From assembly GCA_023420415.1 (NCBI GenBank), contig JAEZWF010000050.1, positions 99,112 through 163,111 of the forward strand: a stretch of 64,000 nucleotides of DNA, read 5' to 3'. The DNA is from Actinomycetes bacterium (GTDB taxonomy: Bacteria; Actinomycetota; Actinomycetes; Actinomycetales; Dermatophilaceae). How positions within the stretch are numbered: the stretch's first letter is position 1; each line of letters opens with the position of its first letter. The translations under genes and the position numbers were made by a program. Shown one piece after another: positions 9,023 to 17,578 of the stretch. The notes beneath the pieces were generated by a model, which saw only the letters and a program-made list of their open reading frames with translations, did no database searches and had not been told where the DNA came from.

Positions 9023-9941
9023 GCGCACCATTGTCGCCGATGGCTGCGGTCACCCGGGTCAGGGCCCGCTCGAGCAGGTCGGGGGCGGTGGCGTCGAGCC
9101 AGTGGATGCGCGGGTCGGAGCTGAACCACGACTCCTGGCGACGGGCGAACCGGCGTGTCATCGTCATCGTCTGCTCCTGCGCCTGCCCGGTGGTCATGGT
9201 GCCGTCGAGCTCGGCCAACGCTTGCGCGTAGCCGAGGGCCCTGGAGGCCGTGCGTCCCTGCCGGAGCCCCAGGCGATCGAGCCCGCGCACTTCCTCCACG
9301 AGCCCGTCATCCCACATCCGGCGAACCCGGGCCTCGATGCGTTGGTCGAGCTGCTCGCGCGGCAGCCGCAGACCCACCACCACTGTGTCCGTGACGTACT
9401 CGCGGGTGGGCATGGTGGCCGAGAAGGGACGGCCAGTGATCTCGATGACCTCCAGCGCGCGAACGATCCGACGCGTGTTGTTGGCCTCGATCGCTTGTGC
9501 CGCAACAGGATCCGCGGCCTTGAGACGATCGAACATGACTGCGGTGCCCAGCTCGTCGGCCTCCGCCTCCAGGCGCGCGCGGGTCTGCGGGTCGGTGGGC
9601 GGGATGTCGAGGACGTCGAGGGCGGCGCGGACGTAGAGCCCCGACCCGCCGACGAGGACGGGGTGGTTGCGTCGGTCGCGGATCGCCGCGATGTCGTCCC
9701 GCGCTGCTCCCTGGTATGCCGCGACGCTGGCTTCGTCGGTCACGTCCAGGACGTCGAGCTGGTGGTGGGGTATGCCGCGGCGCTGGCTCTCGGGGACCTT
9801 GGCGGTGCCGATGTCCATGCCGCGGTAGAGCTGGCTGGCATCGGCGTTGACGACCTCTCCCCCGAGGCGTTCGGCCAAGGCGATGCCGAGGTCGGACTTG
9901 CCCGTGGCCGTCGGTCCGACCACCGCCAGGACGCTCTTCAC
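9015..9941 (-). CDS. miaA: tRNA dimethylallyltransferase
   Basis: 308 residues. MiaA transfers a dimethylallyl group to N6 of A37 in tRNAs that read UNN codons, making the substrate for MiaB, which is also encoded in this window. The P-loop GPTATGKSDLG is at residues 9-19. It is followed by NADASQLYRGMDIGTAK, the KVP and HHQLDVLD segments, and GGSGLYVRAALD. The gene begins immediately after the def stop codon, with no gap, and ends inside dapF, so def-miaA-dapF probably form one transcript. One GGCATACCC octamer copy encodes Ile with ATA in RGIPHHQ. Confidence 0.97.
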   Translation of the reverse strand: MKSVLAVVGPTATGKSDLGIALAERLGGEVVNADASQLYRGMDIGTAKVPESQRRGIPHHQLDVLDVTDEASVAAYQGAARDDIAAIRDRRNHPVLVGGSGLYVRAALDVLDIPPTDPQTRARLEAEADELGTAVMFDRLKAADPVAAQAIEANNTRRIVRALEVIEITGRPFSATMPTREYVTDTVVVGLRLPREQLDQRIEARVRRMWDDGLVEEVRGLDRLGLRQGRTASRALGYAQALAELDGTMTTGQAQEQTMTMTRRFARRQESWFSSDPRIHWLDATAPDLLERALTRVTAAIGDNGAHG

Positions 9942-10538
9942 CTAGAGGTCGTGCTCGTCGGGGGCGTCGTGGCCGAAGGGGTCCTCGTCGACGCCGGGCA
10001 TCCAGGTGTGGCCGGGCTTGCCCCAGCCGTTGCGCTTGATGGTCTTGCGGGCTTTCTTGCTCCACCGGTCACCGAGGCGGTCGACGTAGAGGAAACCGTT
10101 GAGGTGGTCGTACTCGTGCTGCATGCAGCGGGCGAACCAGCCGGTGGCGTCGAACTCGAGCTCGTTGCCCTCCAGGTCGAGACCGGTCACGTGGGCCTGG
10201 GTGCCACGGCGCAGCGGGAACGACTCCCCCGGCACCGACAGGCAGCCCTCCGACTCCTCGGCCGGGTCGGGCTCACCGACGACGGGCTTCGAGGCGACGA
10301 CATAGGGGTTGATGATCACGCCCCGGGCAGGCACGTCGTCGTTGTTGTCCATCTGCCACGTGAAGATGCGCAGGGGCACCCCGATCTGCGGAGCGGCCAG
10401 GCCTACGCCGTTGGCCACGTCCATCGTCTCGAACATGTCGGTCACGAGCTCACGGATCTCGTCGTCGATGACCTCGACGGGCTCGGCTCGGCGGTGGAGC
10501 ACCGGCTCACCGGTGATGACGATGGGACGAACAGCCAT
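9942..10538 (-). CDS. def: Peptide deformylase
   Basis: 198 residues. It removes the formyl group from the initiator Met of new proteins. All three metal-site motifs are visible: GVGLAAPQIG (motif 1), EGCLSVPG with the metal-binding Cys (motif 2) and QHEYDHLNG with the two His and catalytic Glu (motif 3). The C-terminal tail is acidic and His-containing (GVDEDPFGHDAPDEHDL), an actinobacterial trait. The gene abuts miaA. In several relatives def is elsewhere, so its place between miaB and miaA is a local feature. The upstream space of about 78 bases is shared with the divergent small gene at 10617. Confidence 0.96.
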   Translation of the reverse strand: MAVRPIVITGEPVLHRRAEPVEVIDDEIRELVTDMFETMDVANGVGLAAPQIGVPLRIFTWQMDNNDDVPARGVIINPYVVASKPVVGEPDPAEESEGCLSVPGESFPLRRGTQAHVTGLDLEGNELEFDATGWFARCMQHEYDHLNGFLYVDRLGDRWSKKARKTIKRNGWGKPGHTWMPGVDEDPFGHDAPDEHDL

Positions 10539-10616
10539 GGGCCACAGTCTTTCATCCGCTGGCTGGTGCGTTCACGCCGCCTTGCGGTGTGCCGCGCGCT
10601 CGGTGATGGTGGGTGG

Positions 10617-10850
10617 ATGAGTGAGCAGACCGGCGCCGGCCGGCGCGACCAGGGACAGGGACACGAGAACCACCAGGCGCCGTCGGTCGACGACCCGCTG
10701 GGCCTGCGCGACGACACCGACTACGCCTCTGGCGACTACAGCGACGACGTCGAGCCCGGCCCCCACGGGGCACCCGGACCGCACGACGAGTCCGGGTCGT
10801 TCTTCGAGGGCGACGAGACCCCGAAGCAGGGTCCCGACGAGCAGATCTAG
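10617..10850 (+). CDS. Small acidic, disordered hypothetical protein
   Basis: 77 residues, not recognised. It is hydrophilic, very rich in Asp, Glu, Gly and Pro, and lacks membrane segments or Cys. The middle has DDPLGLRDD and SGDYSDDVEPG. Coding is supported by a GGTGGGTGG ribosome-binding stretch just before the ATG, by strong third-position GC bias over the whole reading frame, and by a terminator hairpin right after the stop. It is divergent from def and convergent with miaB. It could be a small intrinsically disordered regulator, but nothing in the sequence shows a function. Confidence 0.55.
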   Translation: MSEQTGAGRRDQGQGHENHQAPSVDDPLGLRDDTDYASGDYSDDVEPGPHGAPGPHDESGSFFEGDETPKQGPDEQI

Positions 10851-10868
10851 CCCGTACCTCGGGCGAGT

Positions 10869-10908
10869 GGCCGACAACTCGCCGGTGTCCCCCGGCGTGT
10901 TGTCGGCC
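10869..10908. terminator. Bidirectional terminator between small ORF and miaB
   Basis: Inverted repeat with arms GGCCGACAAC (10869-10878) and GTTGTCGGCC (10899-10908); the intervening bases extend the stem with GCCGG/CCGGC. It lies 18 bases behind the plus-strand small gene and 10 bases behind the minus-strand miaB stop, so it can serve both. Confidence 0.75.
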
Positions 10909-10918
10909 AACCAGTTGG

Positions 10919-12427
10919 TCAGGCGCCGCAGGCCGGGGCCGCGGTCGGTGCGGTCGACGGCTTGCCGAGGGACGGCATACCCAACGACACGGCCGGCTTG
11001 CCGGGAACCGGCGCATCCTGCAGCGCCTCCCACGCGTCGCCCCCCTTGGTGCGCCGCACGGCATACGTGCCACCACTGAGGGCGGCGTCGGCCACCAGGT
11101 GGTGCGGTGCACCGTAGGTGACGCCGACGGTGACCAGGTCGCCGGGGCGCGGCTGCTCGGCGCCCTCGGGCACGGCGAAGTGGACCAGCCGGTTGTCGCG
11201 GGCCCGACCGGACAGCCGCCGCGTCTCAGAGTCCTTGCGGCCCTCGCCGGTGGCGACGAGCACCTCGACGTCGTGGCCCTCGATGCGCCGGTTCTCGGCC
11301 CAGGAGACCTCCTCCTGCACCTCGATCAGCCGGTCGTAGCGCTCCTGCACGACCGCCTTGGGCAGCTGGTCGGGCATCGTCGCGGCGGGCGTGCCGGGGC
11401 GGATGGAGTACTGAAAGGTGAAGGCGCTGGAGAACCGCGCCTCGCGCACGACCCGCAGCGTCTCCTCGAAGTCGGCGTCGGTCTCACCCGGGAAGCCGAC
11501 GATGATGTCGGTCGTGATGGCGGCGTCAGGGATCTGCGCGCGCACCTTGTCCAGGATGCCGAGGAACTTGGCGCTGCGGTAGGACCGGCGCATCGCCTTG
11601 AGGACCTGGTCGGATCCGGACTGCAGCGGCATGTGCAGGCTGGGCATGACGTTCGGGGTCTGCGCCATCGCGGCGATCACGTCGTCGGTGAACGCCGCCG
11701 GGTGCGGGCTGGTGAACCGCACCCGCTCGAGCCCGTCGATCTCACCGCAGGCGCGCAGCAGCTTGCCAAACGCGAGCCGGTCGCCGAACTCGACACCGTA
11801 GGTGTTGACGTTCTGACCGAGCAGCGTCACCTCGACGACACCCTGCGCGACCAGCGCCTCGATCTCGGCGAGGATCTCGCCCGGTCGCCGGTCGGCCTCC
11901 TTGCCGCGCAGGCTCGGCACGATGCAGAACGTGCAGGTGTTGTTGCACCCCACCGAGATCGACACCCAGCCGGCGTAGGCCGAGTCGCGTCGGGTCGGCA
12001 GCGTCGACGGGAACGTCTCGAGGCTCTCGAGGATCTCGACCTCGGCGCGCTTGTTGTGGCGTGCCCGGTCGAGCAACGCGGGGAGGCTGCCGATGTTGTG
12101 GGTGCCGAAGACGACGTCGACCCACGGCGCCTTCTGCACGATGGTGGAGCGGTCCTTCTGCGCCATGCAGCCACCGACCGCGATCTGCATGTCGGGGTTC
12201 CTGGTCTTGACCGGGCGCAGCTGGCCAAGGTTGCCGTAGAGCTTGTTGTCGGCGTTCTCGCGGACGGCGCAGGTGTTGAAGACGACGACGTCGGCCGCCT
12301 CGGGGCGCGCGTGGGCGGGCAGCCCGTTGACGTCGACATAGCCGGCGGTCTCGAGCAGCCCGGCGAGGCGCTCGGAGTCGTGCACGTTCATCTGGCACCC
12401 GTGGGTGCGCACGTCATAGGTCTTCAT
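10919..12427 (-). CDS. miaB: tRNA-2-methylthio-N6-dimethylallyladenosine synthase
   Basis: 502 residues. This radical-SAM methylthiotransferase adds a methylthio group to i6A37 in tRNA, the product of MiaA. The N-terminal cluster-binding domain has THGCQMN, NTCAVRENADNKLYGNLG and VGGCMAQ, giving three Cys for one [4Fe-4S] cluster. The radical-SAM motif is GCNNTCTFCIVP (C-x3-C-x2-C). A TRAM RNA-binding domain follows (GEGRKDSETRRLSGRARDN). After it comes a Pro/Ala-rich tail of about 50 residues typical of actinobacterial copies. The ATG at 12427 begins the conserved KTYDVRTHGCQ; the frame stays open upstream but reads as a shadow. The transcript ends at the hairpin at 10869. Confidence 0.97.
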   Translation of the reverse strand: MKTYDVRTHGCQMNVHDSERLAGLLETAGYVDVNGLPAHARPEAADVVVFNTCAVRENADNKLYGNLGQLRPVKTRNPDMQIAVGGCMAQKDRSTIVQKAPWVDVVFGTHNIGSLPALLDRARHNKRAEVEILESLETFPSTLPTRRDSAYAGWVSISVGCNNTCTFCIVPSLRGKEADRRPGEILAEIEALVAQGVVEVTLLGQNVNTYGVEFGDRLAFGKLLRACGEIDGLERVRFTSPHPAAFTDDVIAAMAQTPNVMPSLHMPLQSGSDQVLKAMRRSYRSAKFLGILDKVRAQIPDAAITTDIIVGFPGETDADFEETLRVVREARFSSAFTFQYSIRPGTPAATMPDQLPKAVVQERYDRLIEVQEEVSWAENRRIEGHDVEVLVATGEGRKDSETRRLSGRARDNRLVHFAVPEGAEQPRPGDLVTVGVTYGAPHHLVADAALSGGTYAVRRTKGGDAWEALQDAPVPGKPAVSLGMPSLGKPSTAPTAAPACGA

Positions 12428-12474
12428 CGCGCACCTAGGGTACGTGCTCCGCACGCCCCGGTATGCCGCGCGGT

Positions 12475-13335
12475 TCAGCTCGCGGCGCCCCGCGCCTCCC
12501 TGCGCGCGGACGCCGACCTGGCGTCGGCCACCAAAGGTGGGGCGGCGACGACCAGCAGCACGAGCGCCGGCGCCACCAGCACCGGGAAGCCCATCGCGAG
12601 GTAGCCGGCCGCCCCCGCGATCCCGCCGACGAAGAACAGCGCCACGAGACCGGCGAGCATGCCGAGCTTGGGCAGGTCGGCGGTCACGGGCGGCTGCCCG
12701 GCGAGGCGGCTGCGGTAGGCCAGCTTGCCCAGCTCGATGCCGATGTCGGTGACCATGCCGGTGACGTGGGTGGTGCGGATCTGCGCGGCCGAGATCTTGG
12801 TGATGATCGCGTTCTGCAGGCCCATCGTGAAGCAGAGCACGGCGACGGACACGAGGTCGCGGTGCCGCCAGGTGAGCTGGTCGGCCAGGGCGCCGAAGGC
12901 AAGGATCAGCACGGCCTCGACCACGAGCACGGTGGCGTAGCGCGCCTCGTGGTGCCGCCGACGTCCCCAGTTGAAGAGGACCGCGCAGGCGGCTGCGCCC
13001 AGCACGAAGGCGGCGATCGCGATGAGGCCGATCCGGACCAGACCCCACGAGCGGAGCACGATGTGGTCGGCGACAGAGGCCGTCAGCCCGGTCATGTGCG
13101 AGGTGTATACCGACACCGCCACGAACCCGACCGAGTTGAGCGTGCCGGCGATGAACGCGAGCAGGTTGGCGAGGTGTCGGTTGCGGCGCGGGGTGCGGGT
13201 CGCACCGGCGACCGTGCGCAGCCGGCGCAGCGCGGTCGGCAGGGGCCGTGCCTCGTATGCCGCCGGGTCGCCTTCGCTCACAGCCGGAGGGTACGACGTG
13301 GCCGGGGTCTGCGGGACCACGGCCAGCGGACCCAC
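12475..13335 (-). CDS. DUF1275 (YoaK-like) membrane protein
   Basis: 286 residues with about six hydrophobic segments and a basic N-terminal region (RTPRRNRH). LLAFIAGTLNSVGFVAV, TSHMTGLTA, FTMGLQNAI and HVTGMVTDIG are the signature segments of the DUF1275 family, whose role is unknown. The start was placed at 13335, 12 bases after the recX stop; a later GTG near 13278 is possible because the first 20 residues are not conserved-looking. The gene lies between recX and miaB in the same direction and is probably cotranscribed with recA-recX. Confidence 0.8.
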   Translation of the reverse strand: MGPLAVVPQTPATSYPPAVSEGDPAAYEARPLPTALRRLRTVAGATRTPRRNRHLANLLAFIAGTLNSVGFVAVSVYTSHMTGLTASVADHIVLRSWGLVRIGLIAIAAFVLGAAACAVLFNWGRRRHHEARYATVLVVEAVLILAFGALADQLTWRHRDLVSVAVLCFTMGLQNAIITKISAAQIRTTHVTGMVTDIGIELGKLAYRSRLAGQPPVTADLPKLGMLAGLVALFFVGGIAGAAGYLAMGFPVLVAPALVLLVVAAPPLVADARSASARREARGAAS

Positions 13336-13347
13336 GCCGGCGGCTGC

Positions 13348-14064
13348 TCAGTCGCGCTGGTGCTCGGGTGCCTCACGGACGGCGTCGCGGATGACCTGCA
13401 TCGACAGGTCGGCCGGGTAGCCCTTGCGCGCCAGCATCCCTGCCAAGCGCCTGGTCTGGACCGTCGCGTCGAGGCCGTGCATGGTGCGCAGCTTCTTGGC
13501 GACCAGCCGTTCGGCCTGCGCTCGCTCGTGCTCGGGGCTGACGTCGTCGAGGGCGGCGCGCGCCGTCTCGTCGTCGACGCCCTTGGTGCGCAGCTCGCGC
13601 GCCAGCGCTCGTTTGGCGAGCCCACGGCTGGCCTGTTGGGAACGCACCAGCATCCCGGCATACGCCTCGTCGTCGACCAGCCCGACGTCGGCCATCCGGT
13701 CGAGCACGCGCTCGGCGACCTCGTCCGGACAGTTGCGCTGGCGCAGCTTGTCGCGCAGCTGCTTGCGGCTGCGCGGTGCCATCGCGAGCTGGCGCAGCAC
13801 GATCTGGCGGGCGACATCCTCCGCATCGGGCTCGCCGTCGCGGGTGCGCGGGTCGCTCTCGGGGTCGCCCGGGATCGGCTGCCATGCCTGCGGACGACGA
13901 CGCCCTTTCGGCGCGGACTTCGCCTCTGTGCCCGGTTGTGTCTCCGGGCGCGCCACTGGCCCGTCGAACCACGCCGGCCCATCCGATGACGTGCCACCCG
14001 ATGGTGACGTCGAGGCCAGGGCTGCCTCGAGCGCAGCCCTGGCCTCGTCGATCTTGTCCGTCAT
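13348..14064 (-). CDS. recX: Regulatory protein RecX
   Basis: 238 residues. RecX binds RecA filaments and limits their growth. The C-terminal two-thirds contains the triple three-helix repeats of the family: RQIVLRQLAMAPRSRKQLRDKL, then RVLDRMADVGLVDDEAYAGMLVRSQQ, then ALARELRTKGVDDETARAALDD. The first 90 or so residues are a Pro/Ser/Asp-rich, likely disordered extension seen in actinobacterial RecX. It lies 20 bases behind recA on the same strand, the usual recA-recX pairing, so it shares the SOS-controlled promoter. Confidence 0.95.
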   Translation of the reverse strand: MTDKIDEARAALEAALASTSPSGGTSSDGPAWFDGPVARPETQPGTEAKSAPKGRRRPQAWQPIPGDPESDPRTRDGEPDAEDVARQIVLRQLAMAPRSRKQLRDKLRQRNCPDEVAERVLDRMADVGLVDDEAYAGMLVRSQQASRGLAKRALARELRTKGVDDETARAALDDVSPEHERAQAERLVAKKLRTMHGLDATVQTRRLAGMLARKGYPADLSMQVIRDAVREAPEHQRD

Positions 14065-14084
14065 GCTGCCTGTCCCTCAGGGGA

Positions 14085-15164
14085 TCAGAACTCGACCGGC
14101 ACCTCGGGCACCGACTCGGCCGGCTTGTCGACCTGCGGGCCGATGCCGAGCTTCTCCTTGATCTTCTTCTCGATCTCGTTGGCGAGGTCGGGGTTGTCCT
14201 TGAGGAAGGTGCGGGCGTTCTCCTTGCCCTGCCCGAGCTGGTCGCCGTCGTAGGTGTACCAGGCGCCGGACTTGCGGACGAAGCCGTGCTCGACGCCCAT
14301 GTCGATCAGGCCACCCTCGCGCGAGATGCCCTGGCCGTAGAGGATGTCGAACTCGGCCTGCTTGAACGGCGGGGACACCTTGTTCTTGACGACCTTGACG
14401 CGGGTGCGGTTGCCGACCGGGTCGCTGCCGTCCTTGAGCGTCTCGATGCGACGGACGTCGAGGCGGACCGAGGCGTAGAACTTCAGCGCCTTGCCGCCCG
14501 TGGTCGTCTCGGGCGAGCCGAACATGACGCCGATCTTCTCGCGGAGCTGGTTGATGAAGATGGTCGTGGTGCCCGTGGTGTTGAGCGCACCGGTGATCTT
14601 GCGCAGCGCCTGCGACATGAGGCGGGCCTGCAGACCGACGTGGCTGTCACCCATCTCGCCCTCGATCTCGGCGCGCGGCACGAGCGCGGCGACCGAGTCG
14701 ATGACGATGATGTCGAGCGCCCCGGAGCGGATCAGCATGTCGGCGATCTCGAGCGCCTGCTCACCGGTGTCGGGCTGGCTCACGAGGAGCGCGTCGGTGT
14801 CGACACCGAGCTTCTTGGCGTACTCGGGGTCAAGGGCGTGCTCCGCGTCGATGAACGCGGCGATGCCGCCATTGCGCTGGGCGTTGGCGACCGCGTGCAG
14901 CGCCACCGTGGTCTTACCGGAGGACTCCGGCCCGTAGACCTCGACGACCCGGCCGCGCGGGAGACCGCCGATGCCGAGCGCGACGTCCAGCGAGATCGAC
15001 CCGGTGGGGATGACCTCGATCGGCGGGCGCACGTCGTCGCCCAGGCGCATCACGGCGCCCTTGCCGAAGTTCTTCTCGATCTGGCCCATGACGGTGTCGA
15101 CCGCCTGCGCCTTCTTGTCCAGGGGTGCCCCGGTGGGGTTGGTGGGTGCAGCCATCTTCGCCAC
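14085..15164 (-). CDS. recA: Recombinase RecA
   Basis: 359 residues, of normal length with no intein (unlike some mycobacterial copies). RecA forms nucleoprotein filaments on single-stranded DNA, drives strand exchange and triggers LexA self-cleavage. The Walker A motif GPESSGKTT is near residue 75. The other RecA core segments are present: VIDSVAALVPRAEIEGEMGD, INQLREKIGVMFG and TTGGKALKFYAS. The tail is acidic. The start at 15164 gives MAKMAAPTNP; a second ATG lies three codons in. A 245-base upstream gap holds a perfect LexA-type palindrome at 15332, so the gene is very probably SOS-induced. Confidence 0.98.
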   Translation of the reverse strand: MAKMAAPTNPTGAPLDKKAQAVDTVMGQIEKNFGKGAVMRLGDDVRPPIEVIPTGSISLDVALGIGGLPRGRVVEVYGPESSGKTTVALHAVANAQRNGGIAAFIDAEHALDPEYAKKLGVDTDALLVSQPDTGEQALEIADMLIRSGALDIIVIDSVAALVPRAEIEGEMGDSHVGLQARLMSQALRKITGALNTTGTTTIFINQLREKIGVMFGSPETTTGGKALKFYASVRLDVRRIETLKDGSDPVGNRTRVKVVKNKVSPPFKQAEFDILYGQGISREGGLIDMGVEHGFVRKSGAWYTYDGDQLGQGKENARTFLKDNPDLANEIEKKIKEKLGIGPQVDKPAESVPEVPVEF

Positions 15165-15331
15165 GCTTCCTTCTTTCTGCTCGTGTCGGGCGCGCCTACC
15201 TTCGACCCGATGCTGTTGCCTGAATGCGTTGTCGGGTCAGACGCTAGGTGGCGGGTCCGACAGTCGTCCCGGGGCCGATTCGCAGCCTGTGGACGAAGGC
15301 CTGCCGTCCTGTCACCTGTGGACGAACCTAC

Positions 15332-15345
15332 CGAACACGTGTTCG
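15332..15345. promoter_or_regulatory. LexA (SOS) box upstream of recA
   Basis: Perfect 14-base palindrome CGAACACGTGTTCG. It fits the Gram-positive/actinobacterial LexA operator consensus CGAAC-N4-GTTCG. It sits 167 bases upstream of the recA start codon and in front of no other same-direction gene, which makes recA-recX the controlled unit. It is the only match seen to this consensus in the window. Confidence 0.88.
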
Positions 15346-15409
15346 ACACGTGGGAGGTGGCGCGCGACACGCCGTGATCCGGCGTGACCGATCCTGCGCA
15401 CCCCGCGCG

Positions 15410-15865
15410 TCAGGGGCCCGGACGCCGCATGGGGGTGTGCGGGATCCCGTCCTCGACGAAACCGCGCCCGTCCGGGGCGAACCCGAAGGCGGCATACCAG
15501 TCGACGAGGTGTGACTGGGCGTCGAGCACGACGTCTCGTTCCCCGGCCAGCTCGATGGCGGCCCGCACGAGCGCCGCCGCCAGCCCCATACCGCGGTGCG
15601 ACTCGGCCGTGGCCACCCTCCCGACCCGCAGGTCGCCCCGGTCGTCCCCGCTGTCGACCGCGCGCAGCACGGCCACCGGCACGCCACCGGACTCGACCCA
15701 CAGGTGTCGCGCGGAGGGATCGGCGTCACGGCCGTCGAGGTCCAGGTAGGGGCAGTCCTGCTCGACCACGAAGACCTGCGAGCGCAGCGCCCACAACCGG
15801 TATGCCGTGAGCCCGTCGAGCTCCTCGAACGAGGCGGTGTGCACCACGACAGGCTGTGCCGGCAT
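15410..15865 (-). CDS. ElaA-family GNAT N-acetyltransferase
   Basis: 151 residues. The N-terminal YRLWALRSQVFVVEQDCPYLDLDGRD is the hallmark of the ElaA branch of GNAT acetyltransferases. The acetyl-CoA site is R-G-M-G-L-A-A-A in SHRGMGLAAALV near residue 90, and ERDVVLDAQSHLVDWYAAFGF follows. The acetyl acceptor is unknown. The ATG at 15865 follows the stop of the upstream ABC permease gene (ending 15875) by 9 bases, so it may belong to the exporter transcript. It is followed by the recA promoter region. Confidence 0.85.
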   Translation of the reverse strand: MPAQPVVVHTASFEELDGLTAYRLWALRSQVFVVEQDCPYLDLDGRDADPSARHLWVESGGVPVAVLRAVDSGDDRGDLRVGRVATAESHRGMGLAAALVRAAIELAGERDVVLDAQSHLVDWYAAFGFAPDGRGFVEDGIPHTPMRRPGP

Positions 15866-15874
15866 GCGTGCAGG

Positions 15875-16708
15875 CTACGACAGCAGCAGCTTCTCCAGCC
15901 GCCGGGCCGTGCCGATGATGCCGAGCCCGCCGAGCACGACGAGGTAGGCCACGTGCCCGAGCACGCCCCAGCCCACGTCACCGAGCATGAGCGCCCGCTC
16001 GAGCGCCACACCGTGGTAGAGCGGCGTCGCCCGGACGAGCCACTGCAACGCCTCGGGGTAGGTCGCCAGCGGGAAGAACGTGGCCGAGAACAGGAACATC
16101 GGCTGGATCGCGAGCGTGATGTAGTCGAAGTCGACCCACGAGCGCATGAACGTCGTCGCGAACATCCCGACCGCCGCGAATGCGAACCCGATGAAGATCG
16201 CCGCGGGCAGCGCGAGCAGCGCCCACCACGACTTCACCGCACCGGCCAGGAGTGCCACGACGAGGAAGGCCGCGGAGTACATGCCACCGCGGATCAGCGA
16301 CCACGACACCTCGCCCACGGCGATGTCTCGTGGCCCCATCGGCGTGGCCAGGACCGCGTCGTAGAGCTTGGCGTACTTGAGCTTGAAGAACATGTTGAAC
16401 GTCGAGTCCATGACCGCGCCGTTCATCGCCGAGGCGGCCAGCAGGGCGGGCGCGACGAACTGCGGGTAGGTCACGACCATCCCCGAGTCGGTCGTCACCG
16501 TCCTGACCAGCGCACCGATGCCGATGCCGAGGGAGAAGAGGTAGAACACCGGCTCGGCGAAGCCCGTCACCAGCGCGATCCACCCGTGCCGGAACGACGT
16601 GATGTTGCGTTCGACGAGCATCCGCGCGAGACCGGCGCCGGCCGGCATCGGCAAGGCCCGGGCCACCCGCGTCACCAACGGCGGCTTCGACACCACAGGC
16701 GCGCTCAC
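15875..16708 (-). CDS. ABC-2 type transporter permease (NodJ/DrrB-like), second subunit
   Basis: 277 residues with six hydrophobic segments. The N-terminal MLVERNITSFRHGWIALVTGFAEPVFYLFSLGIGIGALV and the later GEVSWSLIRGGMYSAAFLVV and LAIQPMFLFSATFFPL match ABC-2 permeases of the NodJ/lipooligosaccharide exporter type. The GTG start at 16708 overlaps the stop of the preceding permease gene by four bases (GTGA), so the two are translationally coupled and probably form a heterodimer. The exported compound is not shown by the sequence; polysaccharide, lipid or drug export are all possible. Confidence 0.85.
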   Translation of the reverse strand: MSAPVVSKPPLVTRVARALPMPAGAGLARMLVERNITSFRHGWIALVTGFAEPVFYLFSLGIGIGALVRTVTTDSGMVVTYPQFVAPALLAASAMNGAVMDSTFNMFFKLKYAKLYDAVLATPMGPRDIAVGEVSWSLIRGGMYSAAFLVVALLAGAVKSWWALLALPAAIFIGFAFAAVGMFATTFMRSWVDFDYITLAIQPMFLFSATFFPLATYPEALQWLVRATPLYHGVALERALMLGDVGWGVLGHVAYLVVLGGLGIIGTARRLEKLLLS

Positions 16709-17550
16709 GGCAGCAACCTCCGCGCGAAGGTGCGCTGCGCCAGCCAGGCGCCGCCCGCGGCATACAGGACGAGCACCGCGAGATGTCCCACGAACGGCAG
16801 CCACGACACGTCGCCCACCGACACCGCCCGCGCGGCCTCGACCCCGTGCCACAACGGCGTCACCCACGCGACCGGCTGCATCCACACGGGCAGCTGGTCG
16901 ACCGGGAAGAACGTGCCGGAGAAGAGCATCAGCGGCGTGATGATCCAGCGGAAGAGGATGTTGAAGCCGTTGTCGCCCTCCTGCGTCGCGGTGAACGCGA
17001 AAAGCGGTGTGGCGAAAGCCAATCCGGTCAGCACGGCGATCGGCAGGCACACCACCGCCCACCACGAGTCGAACCCGCCGAAGAGCGCCGCGATCACCAT
17101 GAACACCGTCGTCGACATGACCAGGTGCAGCGCGACGGCGAGCCAGTGGCCGGCGAGCACGTCACGAACGCCCAGCGGTGTCGCGAGCTGGGCGTGGTAG
17201 TTCATGTTCCACTTGATGTAGCCGAGCACCTGGTAGCTCGACTCGCCCCACGCCACCCACATGGTCTGCGTGACGACGATCGCCGGGACGACGAAGTGCA
17301 GGTAGGGCGTGCCGTCGATGCCGCCGGCGCGGTCGTCGACGAGGGCCCCGAGCCCGACACCCATCGACAACAGGAACAGCACGGGCGAGAGCACCCGCGA
17401 GATCACCGAGCCGCGCCAGGTGCGCCGGTAGACCGCGAGGTGGTAGCCGAACACGGCGAGGACGCGCTCGAGCCCGTTCATGGGTTGGCGTGTGCCGTGT
17501 GCCGAGCGTGCCCCCGCGGGCGCCGTCTGGTGTGTGGTCGCCTGGCTCAT
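16705..17550 (-). CDS. ABC-2 type transporter permease (NodJ/DrrB-like), first subunit
   Basis: 281 residues. After a hydrophilic N-terminus of about 25 residues comes ERVLAVFGYHLAVYRRTWRGS and SPVLFLLSMGVGLGALVDD, then five further hydrophobic segments. LFRWIITPLMLFSGTFFPVDQLP is the conserved loop of this permease class and parallels the LAIQPMFLFSATFFPL loop of its partner. The ATG at 17550 lies 28 bases behind the ATPase stop. The two permeases are clear paralogues and overlap at their junction. The order ATPase, permease, permease on one strand makes a complete exporter. Confidence 0.85.
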   Translation of the reverse strand: MSQATTHQTAPAGARSAHGTRQPMNGLERVLAVFGYHLAVYRRTWRGSVISRVLSPVLFLLSMGVGLGALVDDRAGGIDGTPYLHFVVPAIVVTQTMWVAWGESSYQVLGYIKWNMNYHAQLATPLGVRDVLAGHWLAVALHLVMSTTVFMVIAALFGGFDSWWAVVCLPIAVLTGLAFATPLFAFTATQEGDNGFNILFRWIITPLMLFSGTFFPVDQLPVWMQPVAWVTPLWHGVEAARAVSVGDVSWLPFVGHLAVLVLYAAGGAWLAQRTFARRLLP

Positions 17551-17578
17551 CGTGCCGCCGCCGCTCGTGCCGCCGCCA

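Noticed and set aside
8802..10616. Extension of the small gene at 10617 back to 8802
   Set aside because: The frame is open but runs antisense through dapF, miaA and def; only the part from 10617 has its own ribosome-binding site and lies outside other genes.
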